Origin: Halanaerobiales bacterium
GTDB taxonomy: Bacteria > Bacillota > Halanaerobiia > Halanaerobiales > DTU029
Assembly: GCA_022360715.1 (NCBI GenBank)
Contig: JAKSCG010000151.1
Coordinates: 1 to 36,403, forward strand
DNA: 36,403 bases
Reading direction: 5' to 3'
The translations under genes and the position numbers were made by a program. The stretch's first letter is position 1; every line of letters starts with the position of its first letter. Positions 17,871 through 26,875 of this stretch are shown in pieces. The notes beneath the pieces are model-generated. The model made no database searches, was not told where the DNA came from, and saw only the letters and a list, made by a program, of their open reading frames with translations.

Positions 17871-18514
17871 TGGAAGCTATTATTCAGGAAGGAAGAACTG
17901 TAGATGAAGCTGTTGAGCAGGCCTTAGAAAAATTGTCTATTAACAAGGAAGAGGCTGATATTCGAGTAATTGATAGTGGTTCAAAGGGTATTTTTGGCTT
18001 GCTGGGCAGTAAAAATGCCGTAGTAGAGGTTAAAGTTAAATTTAACCCGGTTAAGACCGGCCAGGATTTTTTAGAAAATGTTTTTGCCCAGATGCAAATA
18101 AAGGCCTCAGTCGAAACAGTTGACCATGATACAGCCTCAGAACAACTTCTCTACAATATTATTTCTCCTGACCTGGGCATTATTATCGGATATCGGGGGG
18201 AAACACTTGATGCTTTACAATATTTGACCTCACTGGTAGTAAATAAAAAGGCAGATAACTATTACCGGGTCTTACTTGATGCTGAAGGATATCGAGGCAG
18301 GAGAAAACAGACCTTGGAAAGATTGGCCAATAAACTGGCCCGAAAGGCCTTAACAACCGGACGAAAAGTTATGGTTGAACCAATGCCTCCCCATGAAAGA
18401 AGGATTATTCATATTACTTTAAGGGAAGATTACCGGGTAACTACATATAGTGAGGGGAAAGAACCTTACCGAAAAGTGATGATAGTAGCAGCAGAGAAAC
18501 TGGATAATAAATAA
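17870..18514 (+). CDS. jag: Jag/KhpB RNA-binding protein
   Basis: A 214-residue protein with three domains: Jag-N (about 1-55, with GSKGIFGLLGSKNAVVEV), a KH domain (about 75-150, including GIIIGYRGETLDALQYL), and an R3H domain at the C-terminus (PMPPHERRIIHITL). KhpB proteins bind RNA and influence cell-envelope growth in Gram-positive bacteria. It overlaps yidC by one base (TAATG) and is the last gene before a strong hairpin. Confidence 0.95.
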   Translation: MEAIIQEGRTVDEAVEQALEKLSINKEEADIRVIDSGSKGIFGLLGSKNAVVEVKVKFNPVKTGQDFLENVFAQMQIKASVETVDHDTASEQLLYNIISPDLGIIIGYRGETLDALQYLTSLVVNKKADNYYRVLLDAEGYRGRRKQTLERLANKLARKALTTGRKVMVEPMPPHERRIIHITLREDYRVTTYSEGKEPYRKVMIVAAEKLDNK

Positions 18515-18528
18515 AATTTAGATTAAAA

Positions 18529-18558
18529 TAAACCCAGTAGGTTAACCTGCTGGGTTTA
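18529..18558 (+). terminator. hairpin terminator after jag
   Basis: AAACCCAGTAGG (18530-18541) and CCTGCTGGGTTT (18546-18557) form a 12-bp stem with one G-T pair and a TTAA loop; an outer T-A pair extends it. The following TTTAATCTTATT is only moderately T-rich. It probably ends the rnpA-jag transcript ahead of mnmE. Confidence 0.75.
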
Positions 18559-18593
18559 ATCTTATTATGAACGGAAAGGTGGGGGACTAAAAA

Positions 18594-19979
18594 ATGCTCA
18601 GCGAAGACACAATTGCGGCTATTTCAACACCACTTGGCTTTGCCGGTATAGGAAAAATCAGAATAAGTGGTCCCCGGGCGCTTGAGGTTGCCAGCAAATT
18701 ATTTAATAGTATCAATGATAAGAAACTGGAAGAGGCTAAAACATATACTGCCCATTATGGAGATATTGTCGACCCACAAACCGGGCAAAGAGCTGATGAG
18801 GTTATTGTGCTTATTATGAAAGGTCCCCGCTCTTTTACCGGGGAAGATGTTGTTGAGTTTGATTGTCACGGGGGGATGGTCCCTTTACAAAGGGTGCTGG
18901 AGTTAGTTTTAAGAGAAGGAGTGCGTTTAGCGGAACCGGGCGAATTTTCTAAAAGGGCTTTTTTAAACGGAAGGATTGATCTGGCTCAAGCCGAAGGAAT
19001 TATTGAGGTAATTAATTCCAAGACGGAAAAAGGCTTAGATCTTGCTTTAGATCACTTAAGTGGTAAACTTTCTGCGGTAATTAGAGAAATTAAGGAGCTA
19101 TTGATTGAATTATTTGCCCATTTGGAAGCATCGATCGATTTCCCGGAAGATGAAATTGAAGGCTTTAATTCGCAGCAAATCGGGGAACACTTAAATTTAA
19201 TCAAAGAAAAGCTCGAAACATTGGTGGCTACCAGTAAGCAGGGTAAACTATATCGGGAAGGAATTAAAACGGTCATTACCGGTAAACCAAATGTCGGTAA
19301 ATCCAGTTTGTTAAATACATTGCTGGAGGAAAAAAGGGCAATTGTGACTGAGATTCCCGGTACTACCAGGGATATTATTGAAGAATATATTAGTCTCAAT
19401 GGCATCCCTTTAAAAATGATTGATACAGCCGGGATCAGGGAGACAGAGGATCTGGTAGAACAGATCGGGGTAGAGCGAGCCCGTAATTCATTAGAAATGG
19501 CTGATTTGGTTTTAATGATGCTTGATAACAGTCAGGGGCTTGACAATTCCGACCTCAATATATATCAACTGGTTAAAAATAAACCAGTGATCATTGTGGT
19601 CAATAAAACTGATCTAGCTCCTCAGATAACTGAGGAGGAAATTAAAGAAAAGTTCTCCCAACATAGCCTGATCCCAATATCAATTAAAGAAGAGCGGGGT
19701 TTAGCCGACCTAAAAAGGGCTATTATTGACCAGGTTCTTGATCGAGAATTAAGTAGTGAGCAGACTGTCTTTATCACCAGAGCCAGACATAAAAATGCCC
19801 TGGAGAAGGCTTTAAAAGCACTGGAACGGGTAATTAATTCTTATCACAACGGATTTCCGAATGATTTCCTGACAATTGATTTAAAAGAAGCTTTAAATGC
19901 CCTGGGGGAAATTACCGGAGAAACGGTTACCGAAGAGATAATCGACCGAATTTTTATCGACTTTTGCCTGGGAAAATAG
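18594..19979 (+). CDS. mnmE: tRNA modification GTPase MnmE
   Basis: A 461-residue GTPase that, with MnmG, installs the (carboxymethyl)aminomethyl group on wobble U34 of certain tRNAs. It has an N-terminal tetrahydrofolate-binding domain (DTIAAISTPLG) and a helical domain split by the G domain: G1 GKPNVGKSS (230-238), TTRD (257-260), DTAG (277-280), NKTD (337-340). It ends with FCLGK, holding the catalytic C-terminal cysteine 458. GGTGGGGG precedes the ATG. It is followed 21 bases later by mnmG. Confidence 0.97.
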   Translation: MLSEDTIAAISTPLGFAGIGKIRISGPRALEVASKLFNSINDKKLEEAKTYTAHYGDIVDPQTGQRADEVIVLIMKGPRSFTGEDVVEFDCHGGMVPLQRVLELVLREGVRLAEPGEFSKRAFLNGRIDLAQAEGIIEVINSKTEKGLDLALDHLSGKLSAVIREIKELLIELFAHLEASIDFPEDEIEGFNSQQIGEHLNLIKEKLETLVATSKQGKLYREGIKTVITGKPNVGKSSLLNTLLEEKRAIVTEIPGTTRDIIEEYISLNGIPLKMIDTAGIRETEDLVEQIGVERARNSLEMADLVLMMLDNSQGLDNSDLNIYQLVKNKPVIIVVNKTDLAPQITEEEIKEKFSQHSLIPISIKEERGLADLKRAIIDQVLDRELSSEQTVFITRARHKNALEKALKALERVINSYHNGFPNDFLTIDLKEALNALGEITGETVTEEIIDRIFIDFCLGK

Positions 19980-20000
19980 CTTTGAAGGGAGGCAAAATAA

Positions 20001-21896
20001 ATGAAGCAAAAATATTATCAATATCCGGACCAATATGATGTGATTGTAATCGGGGCCGGACATGCCGGGTGTGAAGCCAGTCTGGCCCCAGCCAGGTTGG
20101 GATTTAAAGTCCTTACTTTGACGGTTAATCTGGACCATGTTGCTTTTATGCCCTGTAACCCATCACTAGGTGGCCCAGGTAAATCGCATATTGTTAGGGA
20201 GATAGATGCCCTGGGCGGGGAAATGGCCAGAAATATGGATGAAACCATGATCCAGATCAGGATGTTAAATACGAGAAAAGGACCGGCAGTACACGGACTG
20301 AGGGGGCAGGCCGACAAAAAAGAATATCACAGCAGAATGAAGAGGGTCTTGGAAAGCGAAGAAAATGTAGATTTAAAACAGGGTATTGTGGAAAAAATCG
20401 TTGTTGAGGAGGAGCGGGTTTTGGGTGTAATCACTAAAACCGGACTTTTTTACCGCGGAAAAAAAGTGATCCTTACCAGTGGTACATTTTTAAAGGGCAG
20501 AATTATCATTGGTGAAGCTACTTTCAATGCCGGACCCAATCACCAATATCCTGCTAACAAGCTCTCAGCTTCTTTGCTGGAAATGGGGATTAAACTCCAT
20601 CGCTTTAAAACCGGCACACCACCAAGAATTAATAAAAAATCAATTGATTTTTCCAGGATGGAAGAACAAAAAGGAGAGGAAGGTCTATCTTTTTCTTTTG
20701 ATACTAAACCATTAACCGGAGAACAGGTTTCCTGTTGGTTAACTTATACGACCGGAGAAACTCACCAAATTATTCATGACAATAAAATGAGAACACCACT
20801 CTTTAGTGGTGATATAGAAGGGGTTGGTCCTCGCTACTGCCCATCAATAGAAGACAAAGTAGTACGTTTTCCGGATAAAGAGAGACATCAACTTTTTTTA
20901 GAACCGGAAGGAAAATCAACAGAAGAGTACTATATTGCCGGTTTATCAAGCAGTCTTCCCGCCGATGTACAGATTAAGTTGGTTCGATCGATTATTGGCT
21001 TACGCGAGGCCAAAATTATGCGTTCGGCTTATGCGATCGAATATGATTGCCTTGATCCAACCCAATTGCAGTTGAGCCTGGAAACAAAAAAGATCAGCGG
21101 TTTATATGCGGCCGGACAGATTAATGGGACTTCTGGTTATGAAGAGGCTGCCGGACAGGGTTTGATCGCCGGAATTAATGCCGCCTTAAGTTTAAGGGGA
21201 GAAGAACCGTTAATTTTAAAACGCTCAGCAGCCTATATCGGGGTTTTAATTGATGACCTGGTTACCAAAGGAACCAATGAACCATATCGTATTATGACCT
21301 CCCGGGCCGAATATCGATTACTATTACGACAAGACAATGCCGACCAGCGTTTAACCCCGATCGGCTACCGGATCGGTTTAATCCCTGCGGAGAGATACGA
21401 TAAATATTTAAATAAAGTTGAAAGGATTGAAGAAATTCTTGATTATTTAGCCCGCCGCCAGATCAACCCGACCACCGAGGTTCGCCATCAATTAAAGGAG
21501 TTAGGTAGTGGGGATCTGACTAAAGCCGTTCCGTTGGAAGGGCTACTGAGGCGACCCGAAATAGCTTATAACGACTTGAATTATTTTGTGAAGGATTTAC
21601 CGGTGAGTACAGCCGAGGTGCTCGAACAGGTTCAAATTCAGGTAAAATACCGCGGTTATATTGAGCGACAGACAACTCAGGTTGAACAATTTAAAAAAAT
21701 TGAGAATAAAATTATTCCGCAGGATTTAAATTACGATCAGCTCAAGAATTTACGACTGGAAGCAAGAGAAAAGATGGAAAGAATCAGACCGCATTCGATT
21801 GGGCAAGCTTCGCGTATTTCTGGTGTATCACCAGCCGATATATCGGTATTAATGATTTATCTGGAACAAAAAAAGAGGGCTAAAAAAAATGGATAG
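20001..21896 (+). CDS. mnmG: tRNA uridine-5-carboxymethylaminomethyl modification enzyme MnmG
   Basis: A 631-residue FAD protein and partner of MnmE. The N-terminal FAD motif is [11 protein letters not shown]. Conserved features include [18 protein letters not shown], the SIEDKVVRF motif and [17 protein letters not shown]. The C-terminal helical region ends with [16 protein letters not shown], the MnmE-binding part. Length is normal. GGGAGG lies eight bases before the start. The last eight bases overlap the rsmG start. Confidence 0.97.
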   Translation: MKQKYYQYPDQYDVIVIGAGHAGCEASLAPARLGFKVLTLTVNLDHVAFMPCNPSLGGPGKSHIVREIDALGGEMARNMDETMIQIRMLNTRKGPAVHGLRGQADKKEYHSRMKRVLESEENVDLKQGIVEKIVVEEERVLGVITKTGLFYRGKKVILTSGTFLKGRIIIGEATFNAGPNHQYPANKLSASLLEMGIKLHRFKTGTPPRINKKSIDFSRMEEQKGEEGLSFSFDTKPLTGEQVSCWLTYTTGETHQIIHDNKMRTPLFSGDIEGVGPRYCPSIEDKVVRFPDKERHQLFLEPEGKSTEEYYIAGLSSSLPADVQIKLVRSIIGLREAKIMRSAYAIEYDCLDPTQLQLSLETKKISGLYAAGQINGTSGYEEAAGQGLIAGINAALSLRGEEPLILKRSAAYIGVLIDDLVTKGTNEPYRIMTSRAEYRLLLRQDNADQRLTPIGYRIGLIPAERYDKYLNKVERIEEILDYLARRQINPTTEVRHQLKELGSGDLTKAVPLEGLLRRPEIAYNDLNYFVKDLPVSTAEVLEQVQIQVKYRGYIERQTTQVEQFKKIENKIIPQDLNYDQLKNLRLEAREKMERIRPHSIGQASRISGVSPADISVLMIYLEQKKRAKKNG

Positions 21897-22611
21897 AGAA
21901 AAATTTAATCAAAAAGTAATAAAGGGTTTTGAGCAGATGGGGATAAGATATAATAATAAGATCTTAGATTATCTTCAGACCTATCTGCTTTTTTTATTGG
22001 AGGAGAATAAAAAGTATAATCTGACCGCGATTAAAGAACCGAGCCAAGTGATAATAAAACATTTTTATGATTCTTTAGCTATTTGGGGGGAGATGGAGTT
22101 AGCACAGGGGAAATTAATTGATGTGGGAACCGGGGCTGGTTTTCCCGGTCTGGTTCTCAAAATAATCTCTCCCCAACTGAATACTGTTTTGCTCGATTCC
22201 CAGGCTAAAAGGATTAACTTTTTAAATCAATTGATTAAAAAACTTGATTTGCCGGGAATTATCGCTATTCATGAGCGGGCTGAGACCCTGGGGAATGACC
22301 AATTACACCGCGAAAGCTATGATTGGGTTGTATCAAGGGCGGTTGCTACCGTGAATGTGCTTAGTGAATATACACTACCTCTGGCCAGGGTAGGGGGACG
22401 AATCATCTTTTATAAAGGACCTGATGTAGCCGCTGAGTTAAAAGAGGGCCAAGTCGCCATTGAGGAGTTAGGGGGTGAAATAACGGCTGTTAAAGCCTTG
22501 ACGGTTCCTGAGTTGGAAGGAGAGCGCTATCTGGTTTTTATTGAGAAGGTTAAGCAAACCCCGTTTAAATATCCCCGTCGATCCGGAATTCCAAAAAAAC
22601 GTCCACTGTAA
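21889..22611 (+). CDS. rsmG: 16S rRNA (guanine-527-N7)-methyltransferase RsmG
   Basis: A 240-residue SAM-dependent methyltransferase that makes m7G527 in 16S rRNA. The SAM-binding motif [13 protein letters not shown] and the downstream [13 protein letters not shown] are diagnostic, as is the basic C-terminal [13 protein letters not shown]. It overlaps mnmG by eight bases and is probably translated by coupling. Loss of RsmG in other bacteria gives low-level streptomycin resistance. Confidence 0.96.
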   Translation: MDREKFNQKVIKGFEQMGIRYNNKILDYLQTYLLFLLEENKKYNLTAIKEPSQVIIKHFYDSLAIWGEMELAQGKLIDVGTGAGFPGLVLKIISPQLNTVLLDSQAKRINFLNQLIKKLDLPGIIAIHERAETLGNDQLHRESYDWVVSRAVATVNVLSEYTLPLARVGGRIIFYKGPDVAAELKEGQVAIEELGGEITAVKALTVPELEGERYLVFIEKVKQTPFKYPRRSGIPKKRPL

Positions 22612-22666
22612 GCAGGAAATTATTTATCCATGAAGAAATTTATAGATAGTTTTGGAGGTTTTATTA

Positions 22667-23476
22667 ATGAGAATACCCTTTATGATTAATGATAAAAGTA
22701 ATAAAGACGGAGAAAAAGTTATTAAAATCCCAATAAATGAAATAAGCTATAATCGATATCAACCTAGAATCAATTTTGATGAAGAGGAAATTAAAGGGCT
22801 GGCTCTTTCAATTCAAAATTATGGTGTGATTCAACCGATTACGGTTCGGAGAAAAGGGGATAAATTTGAATTGATTGCCGGGGAGCGGAGATTAAGGGCC
22901 AGTAAGCATCTTGGTCTGAGTGAAATTCCGGCGATAGTAAAAGAACTGTCGGAAGAAGAAGTATCCGCAATCGCCCTGGTCGAGAACCTACAAAGAAAGG
23001 ATTTAAATTTTCTGGAAGAAAGCTGGGCTTATCAACAGATTTTGACAAAATTTAACCTTAAGCAAAAGGAACTGGCCGCCAAAATTGGTAAGAGCCAATC
23101 AACGATCGCCAACAAATTAAGAATACTGACGCTGCCGGCAGAGGTACTAAAAGAGCTTAATTCACCCTTAATCTCGGAACGACATGCCCGACTATTATTG
23201 AACCTTGCGGAGCGAGAGAAGCAACTGGAAATTATTAATTTAATTAAAGAACAAAAACTAACGGTTAAAGAAACAGAAAAGATCATCGCCCAGCTTCAGG
23301 AAAAAAGGGTTAAAGAAAAAAGGGTAATTAAAACCTATTTTAAAGACTTGCGGGTATTTACCAATACTCTGCACAAGTCAGTACAGGAAATGAAAAAAGG
23401 CGGGTTGGAAGTAAAAGTAGATAAGCGGGAAGAACAGGATTATATTGAATTTAGGATTCGTTTACCAAAAAACTAA
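22667..23476 (+). CDS. noc: nucleoid occlusion protein Noc
   Basis: A 269-residue ParB-family CTPase. The CTP-binding motifs are GERRLRAS (72-79) and ENLQRKDL (106-113). A helix-turn-helix follows (KELAAKIGKSQSTIANKL, about 132-150), then a long C-terminal helix. It sits between rsmG and soj, the conserved place of noc, and lacks the LGRGL motif that ParB uses to stimulate ParA. Noc binds its own palindromes and blocks Z-ring assembly over DNA; one perfect site lies at 34455-34470. The start is the ATG at 22667, eight bases after GGAGG, not the TTG at 22652. The N-terminus (MRIPFMINDK) is shorter than the membrane-targeting amphipathic helix of Bacillus Noc. Confidence 0.92.
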   Translation: MRIPFMINDKSNKDGEKVIKIPINEISYNRYQPRINFDEEEIKGLALSIQNYGVIQPITVRRKGDKFELIAGERRLRASKHLGLSEIPAIVKELSEEEVSAIALVENLQRKDLNFLEESWAYQQILTKFNLKQKELAAKIGKSQSTIANKLRILTLPAEVLKELNSPLISERHARLLLNLAEREKQLEIINLIKEQKLTVKETEKIIAQLQEKRVKEKRVIKTYFKDLRVFTNTLHKSVQEMKKGGLEVKVDKREEQDYIEFRIRLPKN

Positions 23477-23497
23477 ATTCAAGAAAGGGGTGGCAGA

Positions 23498-24259
23498 ATG
23501 GGTAAAAAAATTGCGATAGTAAATCAAAAGGGTGGAGTCGGCAAAAGTACTACAGCCGTGAATTTAGGGGCGTGTATGGCTGAAAAGGGAAAATCTGTTT
23601 TACTAATTGATATTGACCCCCAGGGAAATGCAACCAGTGGCGTTGGGATTGATAAAAGTAATTTAGAGCATAGTGTTTATGATGTCTTAATCGGAGGAGT
23701 AGCGATCAGAAGTGTAATCAGAGAAACCAATATTGAGCAGCTGTCGATTTTACCGGCAAATATCGACCTGGCCGGGGCCGAAATTGAGCTGGTTTCAATG
23801 ATTTCCAGAGAAAGTCGCTTGACGAGGATTGTCGAAGAAATCATTAATGATTTTGATTATATTTTTTATGATTGCCCTCCTTCTCTCGGATTACTAACAG
23901 TAAATGCTTTGACTGCTGCTAATAGTATTATCGTGCCGATTCAATGTGAATACTATGCTCTGGAAGGACTGGGACAATTAGTGAAGACAATTGACCTGGT
24001 GCAAAATAATTTAAACCCTGATTTAAAGATCGAAGGAGTCTTACTGACCATGTATGATGCCAGGACAAATCTATCGCAACAGGTGATTGAAGAGGTTAAA
24101 AAGTATTTTCAGGAAAAGGTTTATAACACGATAATTCCAAGAAATGTTCGGTTGAGTGAGGCCCCCAGTTTTGGCAAACCGATTATTTTATATGACCCCA
24201 ATTCCAAAGGAGCGATTGCTTACAGGGATTTAGCAAAGGAAGTGGCCGATAATGAGTAA
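23498..24259 (+). CDS. soj: chromosome partitioning ATPase Soj/ParA
   Basis: A 253-residue ParA-type ATPase. It opens MGKKIAIVNQKGGVGKSTTAV, with the deviant Walker A KGGVGKST including the signature lysine. DIDPQGNATSGVG and YIFYDCPPSLGLLTVNAL follow. It works with ParB in segregation and, in B. subtilis, adjusts DnaA activity. AAGGGGTGG precedes the ATG. It overlaps parB by eight bases (ATGAGTAA). Confidence 0.97.
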   Translation: MGKKIAIVNQKGGVGKSTTAVNLGACMAEKGKSVLLIDIDPQGNATSGVGIDKSNLEHSVYDVLIGGVAIRSVIRETNIEQLSILPANIDLAGAEIELVSMISRESRLTRIVEEIINDFDYIFYDCPPSLGLLTVNALTAANSIIVPIQCEYYALEGLGQLVKTIDLVQNNLNPDLKIEGVLLTMYDARTNLSQQVIEEVKKYFQEKVYNTIIPRNVRLSEAPSFGKPIILYDPNSKGAIAYRDLAKEVADNE

Positions 24260-25118
24260 AAATAGATTAGGCCGGGGATTAGATGCGTTAATTGCTGATA
24301 ATAACCAGTTTGAAGAAAACAGCCGCGATAGCAAGTTGAGGGAAATCTTTATTGATCAGATTGAAGCCAACCCCTATCAACCCAGGCAGGACTTTGATCA
24401 GGAAGCACTGGAAGAATTGGCTAATTCGGTCAAAGAAAAAGGGATTATCCAACCGATTATAGTTAGACAGGTAAAACCACAATTATATCAGCTTGTTGCC
24501 GGCGAAAGACGATGGAGGGCTTCGCAATTAATTGGTCTGAAAAAAGTGCCGGCGTTGATTAAAGAGTATTCTGATCAACAAATGATGGAAACGGCCTTGA
24601 TCGAGAATTTAATGCGCGAAGACCTTAATGCTCTGGAAGAGGCCCAGGCTTATCAGAAAATGATTGATCAGTTTAATTTGACCCAGGAGGAAGTAGCTAA
24701 AAAAGTGGGAAAAAGTCGGTCCAGTATTGCTAATATCGTAAGGTTATTGAATCTACCCCCCAAAATACAGATTTATGTTTCACGTGAAACGCTTTCAATG
24801 GGACATGCCCGGGCTTTATTGGCGATCAAAGAACCACAGTTGCAAATCAAAGCAGCTGATCATGTGATCAAAAACAACCTATCGGTGCGGGAGACAGAAA
24901 AGTATGTGCACCGGCTAAATAGTAACGCAGAAAAAAAATCGGCAACAGGGAAAAATTTATCGATCGAACCTGAATGGTTACAGGTCCAGCAAATAATAGC
25001 GGATTATTTAGGGACAAGGGTCAAGGTGCAACGGAGAAAAAACAAACGGGTGATTACGATCGAATGTAGCAACTACCAGGAAATAGAAAAGTTAATTAGT
25101 AACATGAATGTTAGTTAA
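24252..25118 (+). CDS. parB: chromosome partitioning protein ParB/Spo0J
   Basis: A 288-residue ParB CTPase clamp. The N-terminal LGRGLDAL (6-13) stimulates Soj. The CTP motifs are GERRWRAS (84-91) and ENLMREDL (118-125), and a central helix-turn-helix (EEVAKKVGKSRSSIANIV) reads parS. The C-terminal domain dimerises. Two parS sites are in place: one inside this gene (24776-24791) and one just after the stop (25123-25138). Both serve local loading next to the origin. Confidence 0.97.
   Translation: MSKNRLGRGLDALIADNNQFEENSRDSKLREIFIDQIEANPYQPRQDFDQEALEELANSVKEKGIIQPIIVRQVKPQLYQLVAGERRWRASQLIGLKKVPALIKEYSDQQMMETALIENLMREDLNALEEAQAYQKMIDQFNLTQEEVAKKVGKSRSSIANIVRLLNLPPKIQIYVSRETLSMGHARALLAIKEPQLQIKAADHVIKNNLSVRETEKYVHRLNSNAEKKSATGKNLSIEPEWLQVQQIIADYLGTRVKVQRRKNKRVITIECSNYQEIEKLISNMNVS
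24776..24791. promoter_or_regulatory. parS: parS site within parB
   Basis: TGTTTCACGTGAAACG matches the Bacillus parS consensus TGTTTCACGTGAAACA at 15 of 16 positions. It is embedded in codons for VSRET of ParB, as B. subtilis also has a parS in its spo0J gene. Confidence 0.92.
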
Positions 25119-25122
25119 TTTT

Positions 25123-25138
25123 TGTTTCACGTGGAACA
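25123..25138. promoter_or_regulatory. parS: parS site downstream of parB
   Basis: TGTTTCACGTGGAACA lies five bases after the parB stop codon. It is the reverse complement of TGTTCCACGTGAAACA, which is a functional parS sequence in B. subtilis. The two sites are 347 bases apart. Confidence 0.92.
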
Positions 25139-25245
25139 AAAGCTTCTTATCATTACCATCCATCTTGGATTAAATTTTAGTTATCCCACTTCAAATATAT
25201 TAATACTATTATCTTGACTATTTTATGGTAAATAGGGAGGCCAAT

Positions 25246-25905
25246 ATGTTTGTAATAGTTGTTGGTGGAGGAAAGGTTGGAAGATACTTAATTAATGACC
25301 TCTTAAAAAAGGGGAATAAAGTTGTTTTAATCGAACATGATCAGGAAAAAGGGGATAAGATTAAAGAAAAATATGGGATCGAAGTGATTTGGGGAGACGG
25401 TTCTGAACAAAAGGTATTGGAAAAAGCCGGGATTGAGAGTTGTGAAGCAGTCCTTGCCGTAACAGAAGATGATCAAGATAACCTGGTTATCTGTCAATTA
25501 GCCGAGCGTAAATACAACATTCCTCGGACCTTTACCAGGGTTAATACCCCTGGTAATGAAAAACTATTTAACTGGTTGGGAGTTAATGTCGCTGTCAGCA
25601 GTGCCTCGATCTTATCAGCCTTATTGGATCAGGAAGTTACCAGCAAAGACCTGGAAGTATTTTTCAATAAAGGCCAGGATAATTTGAAATTAGTTAAAAT
25701 TACTGTTCCTGAGGATTCTCCGCTAATTAATAAAAAGCTAAAGGATATTGATCTTCCCCTCGAATCTGTTTTGGTTACAATTTTACGAGGAGATAAACCG
25801 ATTGTTCCCCGGGGTAATACCAGAATCCTGGGAATGGATATGATCCTTGCTTTAGCCGAAGGAGATTTAAAAGAGGAATTACTAGGATTATTTAATAAAC
25901 GATAA
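25246..25905 (+). CDS. TrkA/KtrA-like potassium channel regulatory subunit (RCK domain)
   Basis: A 219-residue cytosolic protein with an RCK-N (TrkA-N) Rossmann domain (VVGGGKVGRYL near residue 5, Asp/Glu at strand ends, ending near residue 130) and an RCK-C (TrkA-C) domain (KITVPEDSPLINKKLKDIDLP onward). Such proteins gate TrkH/KtrB-type K+ transporters in response to nucleotides. No transporter gene is adjacent. The start at 25246 follows GGGAGG by five bases; an upstream in-frame GTA codon run to 25225 lacks a ribosome-binding site. A DUF554 gene follows closely. Confidence 0.87.
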   Translation: MFVIVVGGGKVGRYLINDLLKKGNKVVLIEHDQEKGDKIKEKYGIEVIWGDGSEQKVLEKAGIESCEAVLAVTEDDQDNLVICQLAERKYNIPRTFTRVNTPGNEKLFNWLGVNVAVSSASILSALLDQEVTSKDLEVFFNKGQDNLKLVKITVPEDSPLINKKLKDIDLPLESVLVTILRGDKPIVPRGNTRILGMDMILALAEGDLKEELLGLFNKR

Positions 25906-25917
25906 GGGAGTAGGGAG

Positions 25918-26589
25918 ATGAGCGGGACCTTAGTGAATTTTTTGGCAATTATTGCGGGTGGGCTGGTGGGAATTTTCTTTAAAAATAGATTATCAGCCAA
26001 GATCCAATTAACGATTATCCAAGGCTTAAGTCTGGTTGTAATTTTAATTGGTCTGCAAATGGCCTTGCAAACGGATAATCTATTAATATTACTATTTAGT
26101 CTTGTCGGTGGGGGGATCAGCGGAGAACTCCTTAAAATTGAGAATAGACTAGCTAAGCTGGGCGAAAAGATCAAAAAGGATTTTCAGCAGGATAATAGTC
26201 TTTTTGTCCAGGGGTTTGTCCAGGCCACTCTGGTCTTTTGTGTCGGGGCGATGGCCGTGATGGGGGCTATTCAAGACGGGATTAATAACGATCCGACTAT
26301 TCTTTATAATAAAGCGGTCCTTGATGGTATTGCTGCAGTCGCTTTTTCGGCCAGCTTGGGGATGGGGGTGATCTTTTCGGCGATCCCGGTTTTAGTTTAC
26401 CAGGGGGGGATTACCATTTTAGCTTCCTGGGTCGAGCAGTTTTTAACTCAAGCCATGATTACCCAAATGACGGCAACCGGTGGTCTATTGATCATTGCCC
26501 TTGGTCTGAATATGCTAAAAATTACCACAATCAGGGTAGGCAATCTCTTGCCGGCGCTTTTACTGGCGATTCTTTTGTCGATTTTCTAA
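25918..26589 (+). CDS. DUF554 family membrane protein
   Basis: A 223-residue hydrophobic protein of about seven predicted membrane spans. It opens MSGTLVNFLAIIAGGLVGI and has a conserved central VFCVGAMAVMGAIQDG and FSASLGMGVIFSAIPVLVYQG. This is the DUF554 (YdfK/YqgA-like) family, a probable transporter of unknown substrate. It lies 12 bases after the RCK gene and is likely in the same transcript. No specific function can be given. Confidence 0.85.
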   Translation: MSGTLVNFLAIIAGGLVGIFFKNRLSAKIQLTIIQGLSLVVILIGLQMALQTDNLLILLFSLVGGGISGELLKIENRLAKLGEKIKKDFQQDNSLFVQGFVQATLVFCVGAMAVMGAIQDGINNDPTILYNKAVLDGIAAVAFSASLGMGVIFSAIPVLVYQGGITILASWVEQFLTQAMITQMTATGGLLIIALGLNMLKITTIRVGNLLPALLLAILLSIF

Positions 26590-26819
26590 ATTAAACCTAA
26601 CCATTTGATCTGGGTAAGCAGCTGATGGTTTTAGCACATAATCAGCTAATAAAGAGAATATAAATAATTAACATCCAGAATTTAACAAAGACCTCCTAAC
26701 ACTTACTAAATCGAAGCTCCGGCGGCAAAAATGTGCCATAATACCTAGAGGAAATATTTGAGTTTTAACGAATTGAATTATTATAAAGTCATTCAGCCGG
26801 GAGAAGGTTAGGTTTGATT
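26589..26819. repeat. 230-bp spacer bounded by a 14-bp inverted repeat
   Basis: The left end AATTAAACCTAACC (26589-26602) and the right end GGTTAGGTTTGATT (26806-26819) are reverse complements at 13 of 14 positions, with the tenth-position difference read as G-T in RNA. Inside lies a clear hairpin, AGCTGAT / ATCAGCT (about 26620-26626 and 26640-26648). No ORF of length occurs. It could be a structured RNA closed by a long terminal helix, or a short MITE-like insertion. No clear target-site duplication is seen. The remaining sequence up to 26875 includes a TATAAT-like -10 before the peptidase gene. Confidence 0.45.
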
Positions 26820-26875
26820 AACTAAGTCGCTAAATTGCGAATATAATATCTGACGAGAGGGGGAATTAAAGGAAG

